Shown: positions 34,701 through 45,533, counted from the stretch's first letter. The stretch: DNA of 51,396 bases from Caulobacteraceae bacterium (GCA_025450315.1 JANWHQ010000147.1:1-51396); one strand, 5' to 3'. Made by a program: numbers and translations. Notes: generated by a model not told the origin, from the sequence alone.

Positions 34701-35942
34701 CTAGCGGAACAGCTTCAGGTCGATCGACTTGGCGATGGCGGTGTAGCCCTTGTCGCTGCCGTGCAGGTGGTCGCCGGCATGGTAGCCGTCGCGGAAGCGG
34801 GTCGGATGGGCCGGGTCGCGGGTCGCCTTGTCGAAATCCAGCACGCCGTCGAAACCGTGTCCGGTGCGGATCCAGTGGTTCACCGCCTCGCGCACCTTCT
34901 CGCCCTCGGGCGAGGCGTAGACCGCGCCTTCGTAGGGGGTGATGGTGGCGCCGTAGATCCTGACGCCCTTCTCGTGGGCGCGGGCGATCAACTGGCGATA
35001 GGCGGCGATCAGGTCGTCGGCGGTCGGCGGCGGGCCGGCGTTGGGGAGACGGAACCGCGACATGGGCCCGCCCTTGGGCGCATAGCCGATGCCGATGTCG
35101 TTGATCCCCTCGAACACGATCACATAGGCCAGCCCCGGCGTGGCCAGCACGTCGCGGTCGAAGCGGGCCAGGGCGCTGACGCCCGCGCCGTCGCCCAGCA
35201 CGCGATTGCCGCTGATGCCCTCGTTGGCCACGTCGACGGCGGCCCCGCCGGCCTTGACCAGGCGGTCGGCGAACTGGTCGGGCCAGCGCCGGTCGGCGCC
35301 GGGGGTCGAGCCCACCCCGTCGGTGATCGAATCCCCGAACGCCACGATGGTCTTCGCCGGCCGTTGGCTCAGCACGTCCACGCCCGAGATCATGGCGCGG
35401 TTGGTCATCGGCTTGGCGTCGGTGAGGCTTGCGGCGCCCGTGGCGTCGCCGGGGACGACGTAGCCGGCCTGCATGGCCGTGCCGTGGCAGGTGCAGCTGT
35501 CCACCTGGCCGGGCAGATAGAGGCTGATGGCCAGGCGCGAGAGCGGTGCGGCCTTCATCTCGACCGGATCGCTGAGCAGCGGCGCGCCCGGCGCGATGGT
35601 CGCGGTGGTGTTGCCGCCGAAGGTCAGGACATGATCCGTGCCCGGACGGATGGCCGAGCCGTCGCCGGCCAGCGCCACATGGGCGCCGCCGACCTGGACG
35701 GGGGTGGTCCCGTACTCGTTGGTGAAGCGGATGCGCACCTTGGCGCCGCCGCCGCTCAGCCGAACGATCTGGCGCACGGTCTGGTCGTGGAAGGTGGGGC
35801 TGCCGGGGAAGGGGCCGCCGGCCGGGGTCGGCGCCTGGGGCGAGGCGGCCCAGCTGCGGGCCCAGCTCTCCGCCGAGGCCGGCGCCGCGGTCAGGGCGAT
35901 GGCGCAGGCGCCGAGCGCGCCCGCAAGCAAGATCGTCTTCAT
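34701..35942 (-). CDS. Secreted SGNH/GDSL-type hydrolase (paralogue)
   Basis: From the ATG at 35942 the product is 413 residues with a signal peptide ending PASA; the longer upstream frame begins inside the divergent gene and is rejected. Same architecture as the protein at 7736-8989: beta-rich N-terminal domain (SPTFHDQTVRQIVRLSG), Ser in FGDSITDGVGS, GISGNR, GINDIG and DHLHGSDKGY. Identity looks well over half. Unlike the first copy, it stands alone here. Confidence 0.9.
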   Translation of the reverse strand: MKTILLAGALGACAIALTAAPASAESWARSWAASPQAPTPAGGPFPGSPTFHDQTVRQIVRLSGGGAKVRIRFTNEYGTTPVQVGGAHVALAGDGSAIRPGTDHVLTFGGNTTATIAPGAPLLSDPVEMKAAPLSRLAISLYLPGQVDSCTCHGTAMQAGYVVPGDATGAASLTDAKPMTNRAMISGVDVLSQRPAKTIVAFGDSITDGVGSTPGADRRWPDQFADRLVKAGGAAVDVANEGISGNRVLGDGAGVSALARFDRDVLATPGLAYVIVFEGINDIGIGYAPKGGPMSRFRLPNAGPPPTADDLIAAYRQLIARAHEKGVRIYGATITPYEGAVYASPEGEKVREAVNHWIRTGHGFDGVLDFDKATRDPAHPTRFRDGYHAGDHLHGSDKGYTAIAKSIDLKLFR

Positions 35943-36097
35943 GGCTGTTTCCCCCGCTGATGCGGCCCCGGCCCTAGCTGATCCGTCCGGAGCGGGGCGG
36001 GCAAGGGGGCGCGGCGAAAAAAGTGTTGGAGCGACCGCGGCGGCGAGGCCGCCGGCGCCTATATCTGGGGGGTGCGCGTCGCCGCCCGGAGGTACCC

Positions 36098-36460
36098 ATG
36101 CGCCCTGCAACGCTGATGCTCGTGGCCGCGCTCGCGGCGCCGGCCGGCGCCGCCTTCGCCCACGCCCACTTGGTGACCTCCGTCCCCGCGGCCAACGCGA
36201 CCGTCCGTCCGGCGCCGAAACGGCTCTGGCTGAAGTTCACCGAGATCATCCGCCCGCCGTCGTCGGCGGTGCGGCTGACCGGGCCCGACGGCCGGCGCGC
36301 CAAGCTGCCGCCCCTGGCCTGGGACCCGCACGATCGGTTCGCGGTGACCGTCCCCTTGCCCGCCAACCTGCAACCCGGGCGCTATCTGGTGGAGTGGAGC
36401 GCGCTCTCGCCCAACGCCCACCACACACAGGGGACCTTCGCCTTCACCGTCGGGCGATAG
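36098..36460 (+). CDS. copC: CopC-like periplasmic copper-binding domain protein
   Basis: A 120-residue protein from the ATG at 36098, with an excellent GGAGGT site. The signal peptide ends GAAFA, exposing mature HAHLVTSVPAANATV, as in CopC, where the N-terminal His amine binds Cu(II). The domain has PAPKRLWLKFTE and a final LSPNAHHTQGTFAFTVG strand. In well-studied CopC the last strand holds an Asp-x-His pair; here Asn-Ala-His replaces it, so affinity may be changed. No CopD follows; the next gene is convergent. Confidence 0.88.
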   Translation: MRPATLMLVAALAAPAGAAFAHAHLVTSVPAANATVRPAPKRLWLKFTEIIRPPSSAVRLTGPDGRRAKLPPLAWDPHDRFAVTVPLPANLQPGRYLVEWSALSPNAHHTQGTFAFTVGR

Positions 36461-36477
36461 GCCGCCTCGCCGCGGCG

Positions 36478-37638
36478 TCAGACGAAGGGAACGGTCGGCT
36501 CCAGGCCCAGCTCGACCCGTCCGGCTTCCTCCATCATCACCTGCTGCAAGGTGATGTGGCAGCCCACGGCGTGGACGTCGCGCAGCGCCTGCTCGAATGG
36601 CCCCTTCTGCCAGAGCGCCGAACCCCCGGCGGCGCGGTAGCACAGGTGCACGGCCTCCAGCGCCGATTCCGCGGCGTGGACGTAGCTGCCCCGCGCCCGG
36701 CCGCGCATCTGCAAGGTCACCGGCTCGCGGGCCTTCAGCGCGGTCCAGATCTCGCCGAAGCACTCGCGCACATGGAGCCGGCTCGAGCGCAGCAGCGCCT
36801 CGGACTTGGCCACCGCGTACTGGGCCTGGGCCTGGTCGCGCAGGCCCCGGCGCGAGACGGCCGAAACCTTGCCGGCCGCCAATGATCTCAGCCCCTCGAC
36901 CGCCGGCCGCGCCATGCCCAGCGCCACCGCGCACAGGCCCAGGCCGAAATAGGTGAAGGGCAGGCGGAAGATCGGATCGGGATGGTTGGACTGGCCGCTG
37001 AACGCCCGCACCCACATCTCCTCCGGGGTGAAGGCGTCGGTGCAGGCATAGTCGGTCGAGCCGGTGCCGCGCATGCCGCCCACGTCCCAGACGTCCAGGG
37101 TGCAGGCCGCGTCCTTGGGCAGCAGGAACTGGCGCACCTCGGGCGTGCCGTCCGGGTTCATCAGTTGATGGCCGTTCTCGTGCACGAAGGCGCCGAGGAT
37201 CACCCACTTGGACTGGTGCACCCCGCTCATCCAGCTCCACTTGCCGGTCAGCTTCCAGCCGCCGTCGACCCTCACCGCGTTGCCCGAGGGGCCGACGGTG
37301 CCGGCGATGGCGCAGTCGGGGTCGGCGAAAAAGGCCTTCAGCCGCTCCATCGGCAGCATGCCCACCAGGGGCGAGCAGGTGGAGGCCAGGGCGAAGTTCC
37401 AGCCCACCGAGCCGTCGTAGGCAGCGAGCTCCTCGCAGAGGTCGAAGTAGTCGAGAGGATCCAGGCCGGCGCCGCCGAGGTCGGTGGGCACGAGCACGCG
37501 ATAGAGGTCGTTCTCCAGGAAGGCCTGGGCCACCGGATCGGGCAGGCGCTTGAGGCGCTCGGCCTCGCCGCGATTGGCCTCCATCAGCGGTCGCAGCTCG
37601 CGCACACGCCGCCGCACGTCGCCCAGACGATCGCCCAT
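36478..37638 (-). CDS. Acyl-CoA dehydrogenase-fold flavin monooxygenase (HsaA/DszC-like)
   Basis: A 386-residue protein of the acyl-CoA dehydrogenase fold. Segments such as GSVGWNFALASTCSPLVG, GTVGPSGNAVRVDGGWKLTGKWSWMSGVHQSKWVI and CYRAAGGSALWQKGPFEQALRDVHA match the oxygenase components that use reduced flavin (HsaA, HpaH-like, DszC) rather than a true acyl-CoA dehydrogenase. The catalytic Glu of the dehydrogenases is not obvious. It is last in the LLM monooxygenase-amidase operon (55 bp gap). No flavin reductase adjoins. Substrate unknown. Confidence 0.82.
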   Translation of the reverse strand: MGDRLGDVRRRVRELRPLMEANRGEAERLKRLPDPVAQAFLENDLYRVLVPTDLGGAGLDPLDYFDLCEELAAYDGSVGWNFALASTCSPLVGMLPMERLKAFFADPDCAIAGTVGPSGNAVRVDGGWKLTGKWSWMSGVHQSKWVILGAFVHENGHQLMNPDGTPEVRQFLLPKDAACTLDVWDVGGMRGTGSTDYACTDAFTPEEMWVRAFSGQSNHPDPIFRLPFTYFGLGLCAVALGMARPAVEGLRSLAAGKVSAVSRRGLRDQAQAQYAVAKSEALLRSSRLHVRECFGEIWTALKAREPVTLQMRGRARGSYVHAAESALEAVHLCYRAAGGSALWQKGPFEQALRDVHAVGCHITLQQVMMEEAGRVELGLEPTVPFV

Positions 37639-37693
37639 TCGTTCCCCCCAACCGTTTCTGTGACGGTATGAGGGGCCTTCCGCGGACGCAAGT

Positions 37694-39142
37694 TCAGCAG
37701 CCCGGCGGCGGCTGGAAGGCGCGGTAGCGTTCCTCCAGGAGGCGGCCGAACCTCAGGGTGGTCAGGTCGCCGTATTTGCGGCCGACGATCTGGACGCCGA
37801 TGGGCAGGCCCTCGGGGCTGAGGCCGATGGGCGCGACCGTCGCCGGCAGGTAGGTCAGGCCCGCGTAGCCGGCCCAGAACAGCTGGTTCTCGAAGGGGAC
37901 CTCGTGGCCGTTGACGGTCAGCGTTCGCTCCCCGGGCGGCGTCTGCGAATGCGGGAAGGCCGCGGTCGACAGCGCCGGGCAGAGCAGCACGTCGAAGTCC
38001 TGGAAAAACGCCGTCCACCTGGCCAGCACCCGCAGCCGCTGCTCGTTCAGCCGCAGCCAGTCGCGATGGCTGAGCGCCAGGCCGTAGGCGTTGGCCAGGC
38101 CCACGTCGCGCGTGCGCCAGTCGATCCCCTGGGCGCGGCCCTGGGCCTCGGCGAAGTCCTCGTCGGTGGCGGCGGCCGCCGCCGCGGCCCTCAGCAGGAT
38201 CATGTAGTGGATGTAGAGGGCGTGGCTGTCGACGTCCGGCCGCGCGCCCATCGACACCTGGGCGCCCTCGCGGGCCAGGAACGCCCCCAGGGTCTCGATC
38301 TGGTCGCGGACAGGGCCGTCGACCTCGGCGAAGTCGTCCTGGGAGACCACCGCGACGCGGAAATCCTTCAATGACGTCTGACGGGCTTCCGGCAGGGCCA
38401 GCGACCAGGCGGCGGCTTCCTCGCCATCGGGTCCGGCGATGATCCGCAACGCCAGTTCCAGGTCGGCGGCGCCGCGGGCCAGGGGGCCGACCACGGCGAT
38501 GTCGGTGGGCTGGCGCACGGGAACCAGCATGTGTCCGGTCTGGGGCGCGATCCCCCAGCTCGGCTTGTGGCCGAAGACGCCGCAGTAGTGGGCCGGGTTG
38601 CGGATCGAAGAGGCGATGTCGCTGCCGATCTCCAGGCCGGTCAGCCCCGCCGCCAGCGCCGCCGCCGATCCGCCCGACGAACCGCCCGGCGTCCGCCCGA
38701 GGTCCCAGGGATTGTTGGTGCGGCCGTAGACCTCGTTCCAGCTCTGGCCGTCCATCAGGCCGGGAGGGACATTGGTCTTGCCGAAGATCACCGCTCCGGC
38801 GCGCTTCAGCCGCTGGACCACCGTGGCGTCGCGCCCGGCCAGGTTCTCGCGGAAGGCGGCGAAGCCGAAGGTCGTGGGCGTGCCGGCCAGGTGGAAGGAC
38901 TCCTTGATGGTCATCGGCACGCCGTGCAGCGGGCCGAGCGCCTCGCCCCGGGCCAGGGTCGCGTCGGCCTGGTCGGCGGCGGCCCGGGCGCGCTCGAAGT
39001 CCTTGACCACCACGGCGTTGACCTGAGGGTCCAGCCGCTCGACGCGGGCGATGTAGTGCTCCAGCAGCTCGCGGCAGCCGATCTCCTTGCGCCGGATGCG
39101 GCCCGCGAGGGCGGTGGCGGTGTCGAACGCCAGGTCGGTCAT
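37694..39142 (-). CDS. Amidase (amidase-signature family)
   Basis: A 482-residue amidase. The Ser-cisSer-Lys triad is visible: Lys in PMTIKESF, and the two serines in TPGGSSGGSAAALAAG and the SDIASSIRNPAHYCG loop. These enzymes hydrolyse amide bonds. The gene lies 16 bp after the flavin monooxygenase of the LLM group and before the ACAD-fold oxygenase, so it likely releases amine or ammonia from an intermediate of the same pathway. The natural amide is unknown. Confidence 0.92.
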   Translation of the reverse strand: MTDLAFDTATALAGRIRRKEIGCRELLEHYIARVERLDPQVNAVVVKDFERARAAADQADATLARGEALGPLHGVPMTIKESFHLAGTPTTFGFAAFRENLAGRDATVVQRLKRAGAVIFGKTNVPPGLMDGQSWNEVYGRTNNPWDLGRTPGGSSGGSAAALAAGLTGLEIGSDIASSIRNPAHYCGVFGHKPSWGIAPQTGHMLVPVRQPTDIAVVGPLARGAADLELALRIIAGPDGEEAAAWSLALPEARQTSLKDFRVAVVSQDDFAEVDGPVRDQIETLGAFLAREGAQVSMGARPDVDSHALYIHYMILLRAAAAAAATDEDFAEAQGRAQGIDWRTRDVGLANAYGLALSHRDWLRLNEQRLRVLARWTAFFQDFDVLLCPALSTAAFPHSQTPPGERTLTVNGHEVPFENQLFWAGYAGLTYLPATVAPIGLSPEGLPIGVQIVGRKYGDLTTLRFGRLLEERYRAFQPPPGC

Positions 39143-39158
39143 GGTCGGGGCGCCTCTG

Positions 39159-40490
39159 TCAGCCGGCGGGGAAGAAACGGTTGGGCGGGCGCTTGAGGCC
39201 CAGGTTCTCGCGCAGGGTCGAGCCCTCGTACTCGGTGCGGAACAGCCCGCGCCGCTGCAGCTCGGGGATCACTTTGCCCACGAAGTCGTCCAGGCCCTGG
39301 GGCAGGTGGGAGAACAGGATGTTGAAGCCGTCGCTGCCCTCGGTCAGCAGCCACTCCTCCATCTCGTCGGCGATGCCGGCGGGGTCGCCCACGAAGGCCA
39401 GGCCGCCCCAGCCGCCCAGCCGCTGGGCCAGCTGGCGCACCGTCAGGTGCTCGCGCGCGGCCATCGCCAGCACCCGGTCGCGGCCGGAATGGCTGGCGTT
39501 GGTTTGGGGCACGGGGGGCAGGGGCGCGTCCGGGTCGAAGCTGGACACGTCGTGCCCCAGCCAGACGGAGAGCGAATGCAGCGCGCTCTCGGCGTGGACC
39601 AGGGAATCCAGGCGGGCCCGCGTCTCGCGCGCCTCCTCCAGGCTGTCGCCCACCACCACCAGGGCGCCGGGCAGCATCTTCAGCGAGTCCCGGTCGCGGC
39701 CGAGCCGGTCCATCCGGCCCTTGATGTCGGCATAGAGGCGCCGGCCGTCCTCCAGGGTGTCGGAGGGGGCGAACACCGCCTCGGCGGTCTCGGCGGCGAG
39801 CTGGCGGCCGGCCTCGGAGGCGCCGGCCTGGACGATCACCGGCCAGCCCTGGATCGGCCGGCCGATGTTCAGCGGCCCGCGCACGGAGAAGTACTTTCCC
39901 TTGTGGTCCAGCACGTGCATCCGTCCGGGGTCGAAGAACATGCCGCCCGGCTGGTCGCGCACGAAGGCGTCCTCGGCGAAGGAGTCCCAGAGGCCGGTGA
40001 CCACGTCGTAGAACTCCCGCGCGCGGCGATAGCGCTCGTCGTGCTCCATGTGCTCGTCGAGGCCGAAGTTCAGGGCGGCGTCGGGGTTGGAGGTGGTGAC
40101 CACGTTCCAGCCGGCGCGGCCGCCCGAGATGTGGTCCAGCGAGGCGAACCGGCGGGCCACGTGATAGGGCTCGTCGAAGGTGGTCGAGCCGGTGGCGATC
40201 AGGCCGATGCGCCTGGTGGTGACCGCCAGGGCCGAGAGCAGGGTCATCGGCTCGAACGAGGTCACCGTGTGGCTGCGCCTCAGGGCCTCGATCGGCATGT
40301 TCAGCACCGCCAGGTGGTCGGCCATGAAGAAGGCGTCGAACTTGCCGCGCTCCAGGGTGGCGATGAACCGCTGCATGTGGGCGAAGTTGAAGTTGGCGTC
40401 GGCATAGGCCCCCGGATAGCGCCAGGCGCCGGTGTGGATGGTGGCCGGCCGCATGAACGCGCCGAGCCTGAGCTTGCGATCCTGAGCCAC
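39159..40490 (-). CDS. LLM-class FMN-dependent monooxygenase (NtaA/SnaA/DszA group)
   Basis: 443 residues from the GTG at 40490, which has a GAGGATTCCC site at good spacing; an ATG at 40529 is a weaker choice. The TIM barrel shows GAFMRPATIHTGAWRYPGAY near the N-terminus, FDAFFMADHLAV, RIGLIATGSTTFDEPYHVAR, SGGRAGWNVVTTSNP and AGASEAGRQLAAE, all typical of two-component oxygenases that use FMNH2 (NtaA, DszA). It leads the operon followed by amidase and ACAD-fold oxygenase. The substrate is probably a small N- or S-containing organic compound, by family. Confidence 0.9.
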   Translation of the reverse strand: MAQDRKLRLGAFMRPATIHTGAWRYPGAYADANFNFAHMQRFIATLERGKFDAFFMADHLAVLNMPIEALRRSHTVTSFEPMTLLSALAVTTRRIGLIATGSTTFDEPYHVARRFASLDHISGGRAGWNVVTTSNPDAALNFGLDEHMEHDERYRRAREFYDVVTGLWDSFAEDAFVRDQPGGMFFDPGRMHVLDHKGKYFSVRGPLNIGRPIQGWPVIVQAGASEAGRQLAAETAEAVFAPSDTLEDGRRLYADIKGRMDRLGRDRDSLKMLPGALVVVGDSLEEARETRARLDSLVHAESALHSLSVWLGHDVSSFDPDAPLPPVPQTNASHSGRDRVLAMAAREHLTVRQLAQRLGGWGGLAFVGDPAGIADEMEEWLLTEGSDGFNILFSHLPQGLDDFVGKVIPELQRRGLFRTEYEGSTLRENLGLKRPPNRFFPAG

Positions 40491-40622
40491 GGGAATCCTC
40501 GTCGCCGCCAAGGCCTGCAGAGATAGCATCGGGGCGCGCCTTTCGCGCCATGGCCGGCATGGCGCTGTCGACGGTCCGGCCGGCGGGAACCCTTCCCGCC
40601 TTCGGCCGCTCCGCTGAGGATC

Positions 40623-41033
40623 ATGCTGGCCGCCGTCCTCGCCCTCACCACCGCGCTCCTGACCCCGGCCGACGCCGTCCCGGCGGCCGCGGCGGCGCCG
40701 CCGCGCGTCAGCATCGTCGCGGCCTGCACGGCCGCCCCGCCGCCCCCCGGCGGCGTGGTGTCGGGCCCGGTGCTGCAGGTCATCGACGGGCGCACCCTGT
40801 GCGTCGCCCTGGGCCCCACGCCCGACCGCTGGGTGCGCGTCCGGCTCGCCGACGTGCTGGATCCCACCGCGCGCGGCGCCCTGATGGCCGCCGCCTTCGC
40901 CAAGGACGCCGCCTGCGGCGTCGAGCGCCTCGATGACCAGGGCGTGGTCGGCCGCTGCGTGGTCGAGGGCGCGCCGCTGTCGCGTCTGGTGGACGGCGCG
41001 GACGCCCGTCTCCAGGCCGCCGCCTGGCGCTGA
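40623..41033 (+). CDS. Secreted SNase-like small protein
   Basis: A 136-residue protein with a signal peptide and an Ala/Pro-rich linker, then GPVLQVIDGRTLCVALG...DRWVRVRLADVLDPTARGA. This resembles the thermonuclease (SNase) fold (VxDGDTxxV...VRLxGIDxPE), but the second Asp of DGDT is Arg and the acidic residue after VRLADV is not in its usual place, so nuclease activity is doubtful. A GAGG site precedes the ATG. It is divergent from the LLM operon. Assignment to SNase is by weak pattern only. Confidence 0.7.
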   Translation: MLAAVLALTTALLTPADAVPAAAAAPPRVSIVAACTAAPPPPGGVVSGPVLQVIDGRTLCVALGPTPDRWVRVRLADVLDPTARGALMAAAFAKDAACGVERLDDQGVVGRCVVEGAPLSRLVDGADARLQAAAWR

Positions 41034-41165
41034 ACGCCGGGATCGGGGAACACTAGCGTGGCCTTGGCCCTCGCCAGGGCTGGTCCCCGTGCCTACATCT
41101 TGGCAAAAGGCCGTTCACCGTTCGGGGGTTAGAACCCGATCTTCGGTCCCAACCGGAAAGGCCGG

Positions 41166-43217
<2,052 letters not shown>

Positions 43218-43304
43218 CCGGTCGCGGCGTCCGGGCGCGCATGACACATTTCCTCCGGCCCGCCGGCCGGGCTATGAGGGCGGGCGAGCCCGAACGGAGA
43301 CGGC

Positions 43305-44078
43305 ATGGCGGAGCGCTATCGGCGGCCCGAGCACTGGCTGGACGCGGACTGGGAAGCCAAGGCCCAGGAGAATCCGCTCCTGGCCATCATGACCACGCCC
43401 TGCATGTCCGAGGCGGCGCCGACGGATTTCTCGCCCGGACAGCTGGACGATTTCTTCGCCAAGGGGCGGCGGCTGTTCGACGCCCACCTGAAGCCGCTGC
43501 TGGAGGGCCTGGATCCCGAGGGGCCGGTGGTGGAATACGGCTGCGGGGCCGGGCGGATCATGAAGGCGGTGATCGACAGCGGCCATCCCTGCGCCGGCAT
43601 CGACATCTCGCCCACCATGCTGGAGCACTGCCGCAAGCTCGTGCCCGAGGCGTCGGCGACCTGGCTGCTGGACGAGGCCGGGCGGTGCGCCGCGCCGTCG
43701 GCGCAGGCGGTGCTGGTCTATTCCTACTCGGTGCTCCAGCACATCTCCTCGCTGGAGCGCTACATCACGGCGCTGGACGAGATGTGCCGCATGCTGAAGC
43801 CGGGCGGCGCCCTGGCCATCCAGGTCAATTGCGAGGACTTCAAGGCCGGCCCCGACGCGGGCTACCGCACCGAGAACTTCGAGACCTATTCGCTGCATTT
43901 CCGCCCCAGCAGGGTGGGGCCCTACAAGCGCAAGGAACAGGACCACTGGAGCGGGGTCTATATCGGCTACGACTTCCTGGTGCGGCTCCTGGCCGACCGG
44001 GGCGTGACGGCCGAGCGGTGGTACTATCACAACCCGCACAAGCCCCGGGCCATCTGGGCCGTCGGCCACAAGCGCTGA
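43305..44078 (+). CDS. Class I SAM-dependent methyltransferase
   Basis: A 257-residue protein with the SAM-binding motif I VVEYGCGAGRIMKAVIDSG at about 69-87, acidic DIS after strand 2, and VLVYSYSVLQHISSLERYI with MLKPGGALAIQVN as motifs III and IV. The N-terminal 60 residues (YRRPEHWLDADWEAKAQENPLLAIM) are typical of methyltransferases of small molecules or glycan-linked genes, but the acceptor is unknown. It is followed by the ADH gene 34 bp downstream. Confidence 0.87.
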   Translation: MAERYRRPEHWLDADWEAKAQENPLLAIMTTPCMSEAAPTDFSPGQLDDFFAKGRRLFDAHLKPLLEGLDPEGPVVEYGCGAGRIMKAVIDSGHPCAGIDISPTMLEHCRKLVPEASATWLLDEAGRCAAPSAQAVLVYSYSVLQHISSLERYITALDEMCRMLKPGGALAIQVNCEDFKAGPDAGYRTENFETYSLHFRPSRVGPYKRKEQDHWSGVYIGYDFLVRLLADRGVTAERWYYHNPHKPRAIWAVGHKR

Positions 44079-44112
44079 TCGCCCGCGCCGCGCGGGGCTC
44101 AGGAGGCCTGCC

Positions 44113-45096
44113 ATGCGCGCCATGATCCTGCCCGAGGCCGGCCGGCGGCTGGAGCTCGTCGAGCGGCCCGACCCGCAGCCGGGGCCCGGCCAGGCGGTGC
44201 TCAGGGTGCTGGCCTGCGGGGTCTGCCGCACCGACCTGCACGTGGTCGACGGCGAGCTGCCGAACCCCAGGCTGCCGCTCGTGCCGGGCCACGAGATCGT
44301 CGGCGTGGTCGACAGGCTGGGCGAGGGCGTGACGCGCCTGCAAGCGGGGCAGCGGGTCGGGGTCGGCTGGCTCTGGCGGGCCTGCCATGTCTGCCCCTAC
44401 TGCCGCTCGGGCCGCGAGAACCTCTGCGATCGCCCAGAATTCACCGGCTACACGCGCGACGGCGGCTTCGCGAGCCATGTGCTGGTCGACGCCGACTACG
44501 CCTATCCGTTGGACGCGGCGGCCGAGCCGGCCGCGGAGGCGCCGCTGCTCTGCGCCGGGCTGATCGGCTGGCGCTCGCTGGTGATGGCGGGCGAGGGCGG
44601 GACGCTCGGGATCTACGGCTTCGGCGCGGCGGGCCACATCATTTCGCAGGTGGCGCGCTGGCAGGGCCGCAGGGTGTTCGCCTTCACCCGGCCGGGCGAC
44701 GCCGCCGGGCAGGCCTTCGCCCGCTCGCTGGGGGCGGACTGGGCCGGCGGTTCGGACCAGGCGCCGCCGGAGCTGCTGGACGCCGCGATCATCTACGCGC
44801 CCGTGGGAGAGCTGGTCCCCGCCGCGCTGAGGGCGGTGAAGAAGGGCGGCCGGGTGGTCTGCGCCGGCATCCACATGTCCGACATCCCGAGCTTCCCCTA
44901 CGCCTGGCTCTGGGAGGAACGGCAGATCCTCTCGGTGGCCAACCTGACCCGCGCCGACGCCCATGCCTTCCTGGAGCTGGCGCCCGAGGCCGGGGTCGCC
45001 ACGCACGTCACCACCTATCCCCTGGAGCAGGCCAACGAGGCGCTGGACGATCTTCGGGCGGGGCGTCTGGAAGGGGCGGCGGTGCTGCTTCCCTAG
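44113..45096 (+). CDS. Zinc-dependent alcohol dehydrogenase (AdhA-like)
   Basis: A 327-residue medium-chain dehydrogenase. The catalytic zinc ligands are Cys in CGVCRTDLH, His-Glu in VPGHEIVG and a later Cys in LLCAG. The structural zinc site is C-x2-C-x2-C-x7-C in ACHVCPYCRSGRENLCD. The NAD(P) site is GIYGFGAAGHI. It oxidises alcohols or reduces aldehydes. The length and GFGAAGH motif match the bacterial AdhA-like group. A palindromic repeat follows its stop directly. Confidence 0.92.
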   Translation: MRAMILPEAGRRLELVERPDPQPGPGQAVLRVLACGVCRTDLHVVDGELPNPRLPLVPGHEIVGVVDRLGEGVTRLQAGQRVGVGWLWRACHVCPYCRSGRENLCDRPEFTGYTRDGGFASHVLVDADYAYPLDAAAEPAAEAPLLCAGLIGWRSLVMAGEGGTLGIYGFGAAGHIISQVARWQGRRVFAFTRPGDAAGQAFARSLGADWAGGSDQAPPELLDAAIIYAPVGELVPAALRAVKKGGRVVCAGIHMSDIPSFPYAWLWEERQILSVANLTRADAHAFLELAPEAGVATHVTTYPLEQANEALDDLRAGRLEGAAVLLP

Positions 45097-45140
45097 AGCG
45101 CGTTCCGAAAAGTGGGAACCGGTTTTCGGAACGGAGCGCG
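45097..45140. repeat. Palindromic intergenic repeat with TTCCGAAAA/TTTTCGGAA hairpin
   Basis: GAGCGCGTTCCGAAAAGTGG, then AACCGGTTTTCGGAACG. The 9-bp arms are TTCCGAAAA (45103-45111) and TTTTCGGAA (45123-45131). This motif is common between genes in alphaproteobacteria, as I recall. It lies between the convergent ADH gene and the gene at 45160, where it could act as a two-way terminator. Confidence 0.7.
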
Positions 45141-45159
45141 CGTCGATTCAAGGCCCGCT

Positions 45160-45519
45160 CTAACGGCAGAGCCGGGCGTGGAAGCGGCCGAAATTGTTGC
45201 GGACGAGGTACTCCATCGGATCGATCACCTTGATCCGTTCGGTGATGCGGTAGTCGCTGTGGGGCATGGACTCGTCGCGGCAGGTCTCCATCACCTCGAA
45301 CACGCTGGAGCTGCGCCGCCGGACGTGGACGGCCTCGCAATGGGCGTGCGGCGCCTGGATCACGTAACCGGATCCGCCGTACCAGCTTCGGGCCGAGGTC
45401 GGCGCGTCCCGGCAGGGGGTGTTCGCGTCGACGTAGGAGCCGCGCTCGAGCGGCAGGCCGCCGGCGTGGGCGGGCAGGGCGGCCGCCATGACCGCGGCGC
45501 TGATCGCGACCAGGAACAT
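45160..45519 (-). CDS. Secreted small cysteine-containing protein, hypothetical
   Basis: A 119-residue protein from the ATG at 45519 with a signal peptide (MFLVAISAAVMAAALPAHA). The mature part has four Cys (TPCRDAP, PHAHCEA, METCRDE, ARLCR), consistent with two disulfides in the periplasm, and the pattern SVFEVMETCRDESMPHSDYRITERIKV. An in-frame ATG further upstream would add a non-signal stretch and is less likely. I recognise no family. It lies 14 bp after the 84-residue gene and may share its transcript. Confidence 0.72.
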   Translation of the reverse strand: MFLVAISAAVMAAALPAHAGGLPLERGSYVDANTPCRDAPTSARSWYGGSGYVIQAPHAHCEAVHVRRRSSSVFEVMETCRDESMPHSDYRITERIKVIDPMEYLVRNNFGRFHARLCR

Positions 45520-45533
45520 CTGGGCTGTCCCGG

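Noticed and set aside
32781..35960. A 1059-codon plus-strand open frame
   Set aside because: It runs antisense to the TPR and SGNH genes, is rich in Gly/Arg/Ala/His repeats without domains, and exists because of extreme third-position GC.
41034..41165. Possible tRNA or small RNA upstream of nadE (GGTTAGAACCC-like stretch)
   Set aside because: The sequence does not fold into a cloverleaf and shows no terminator.
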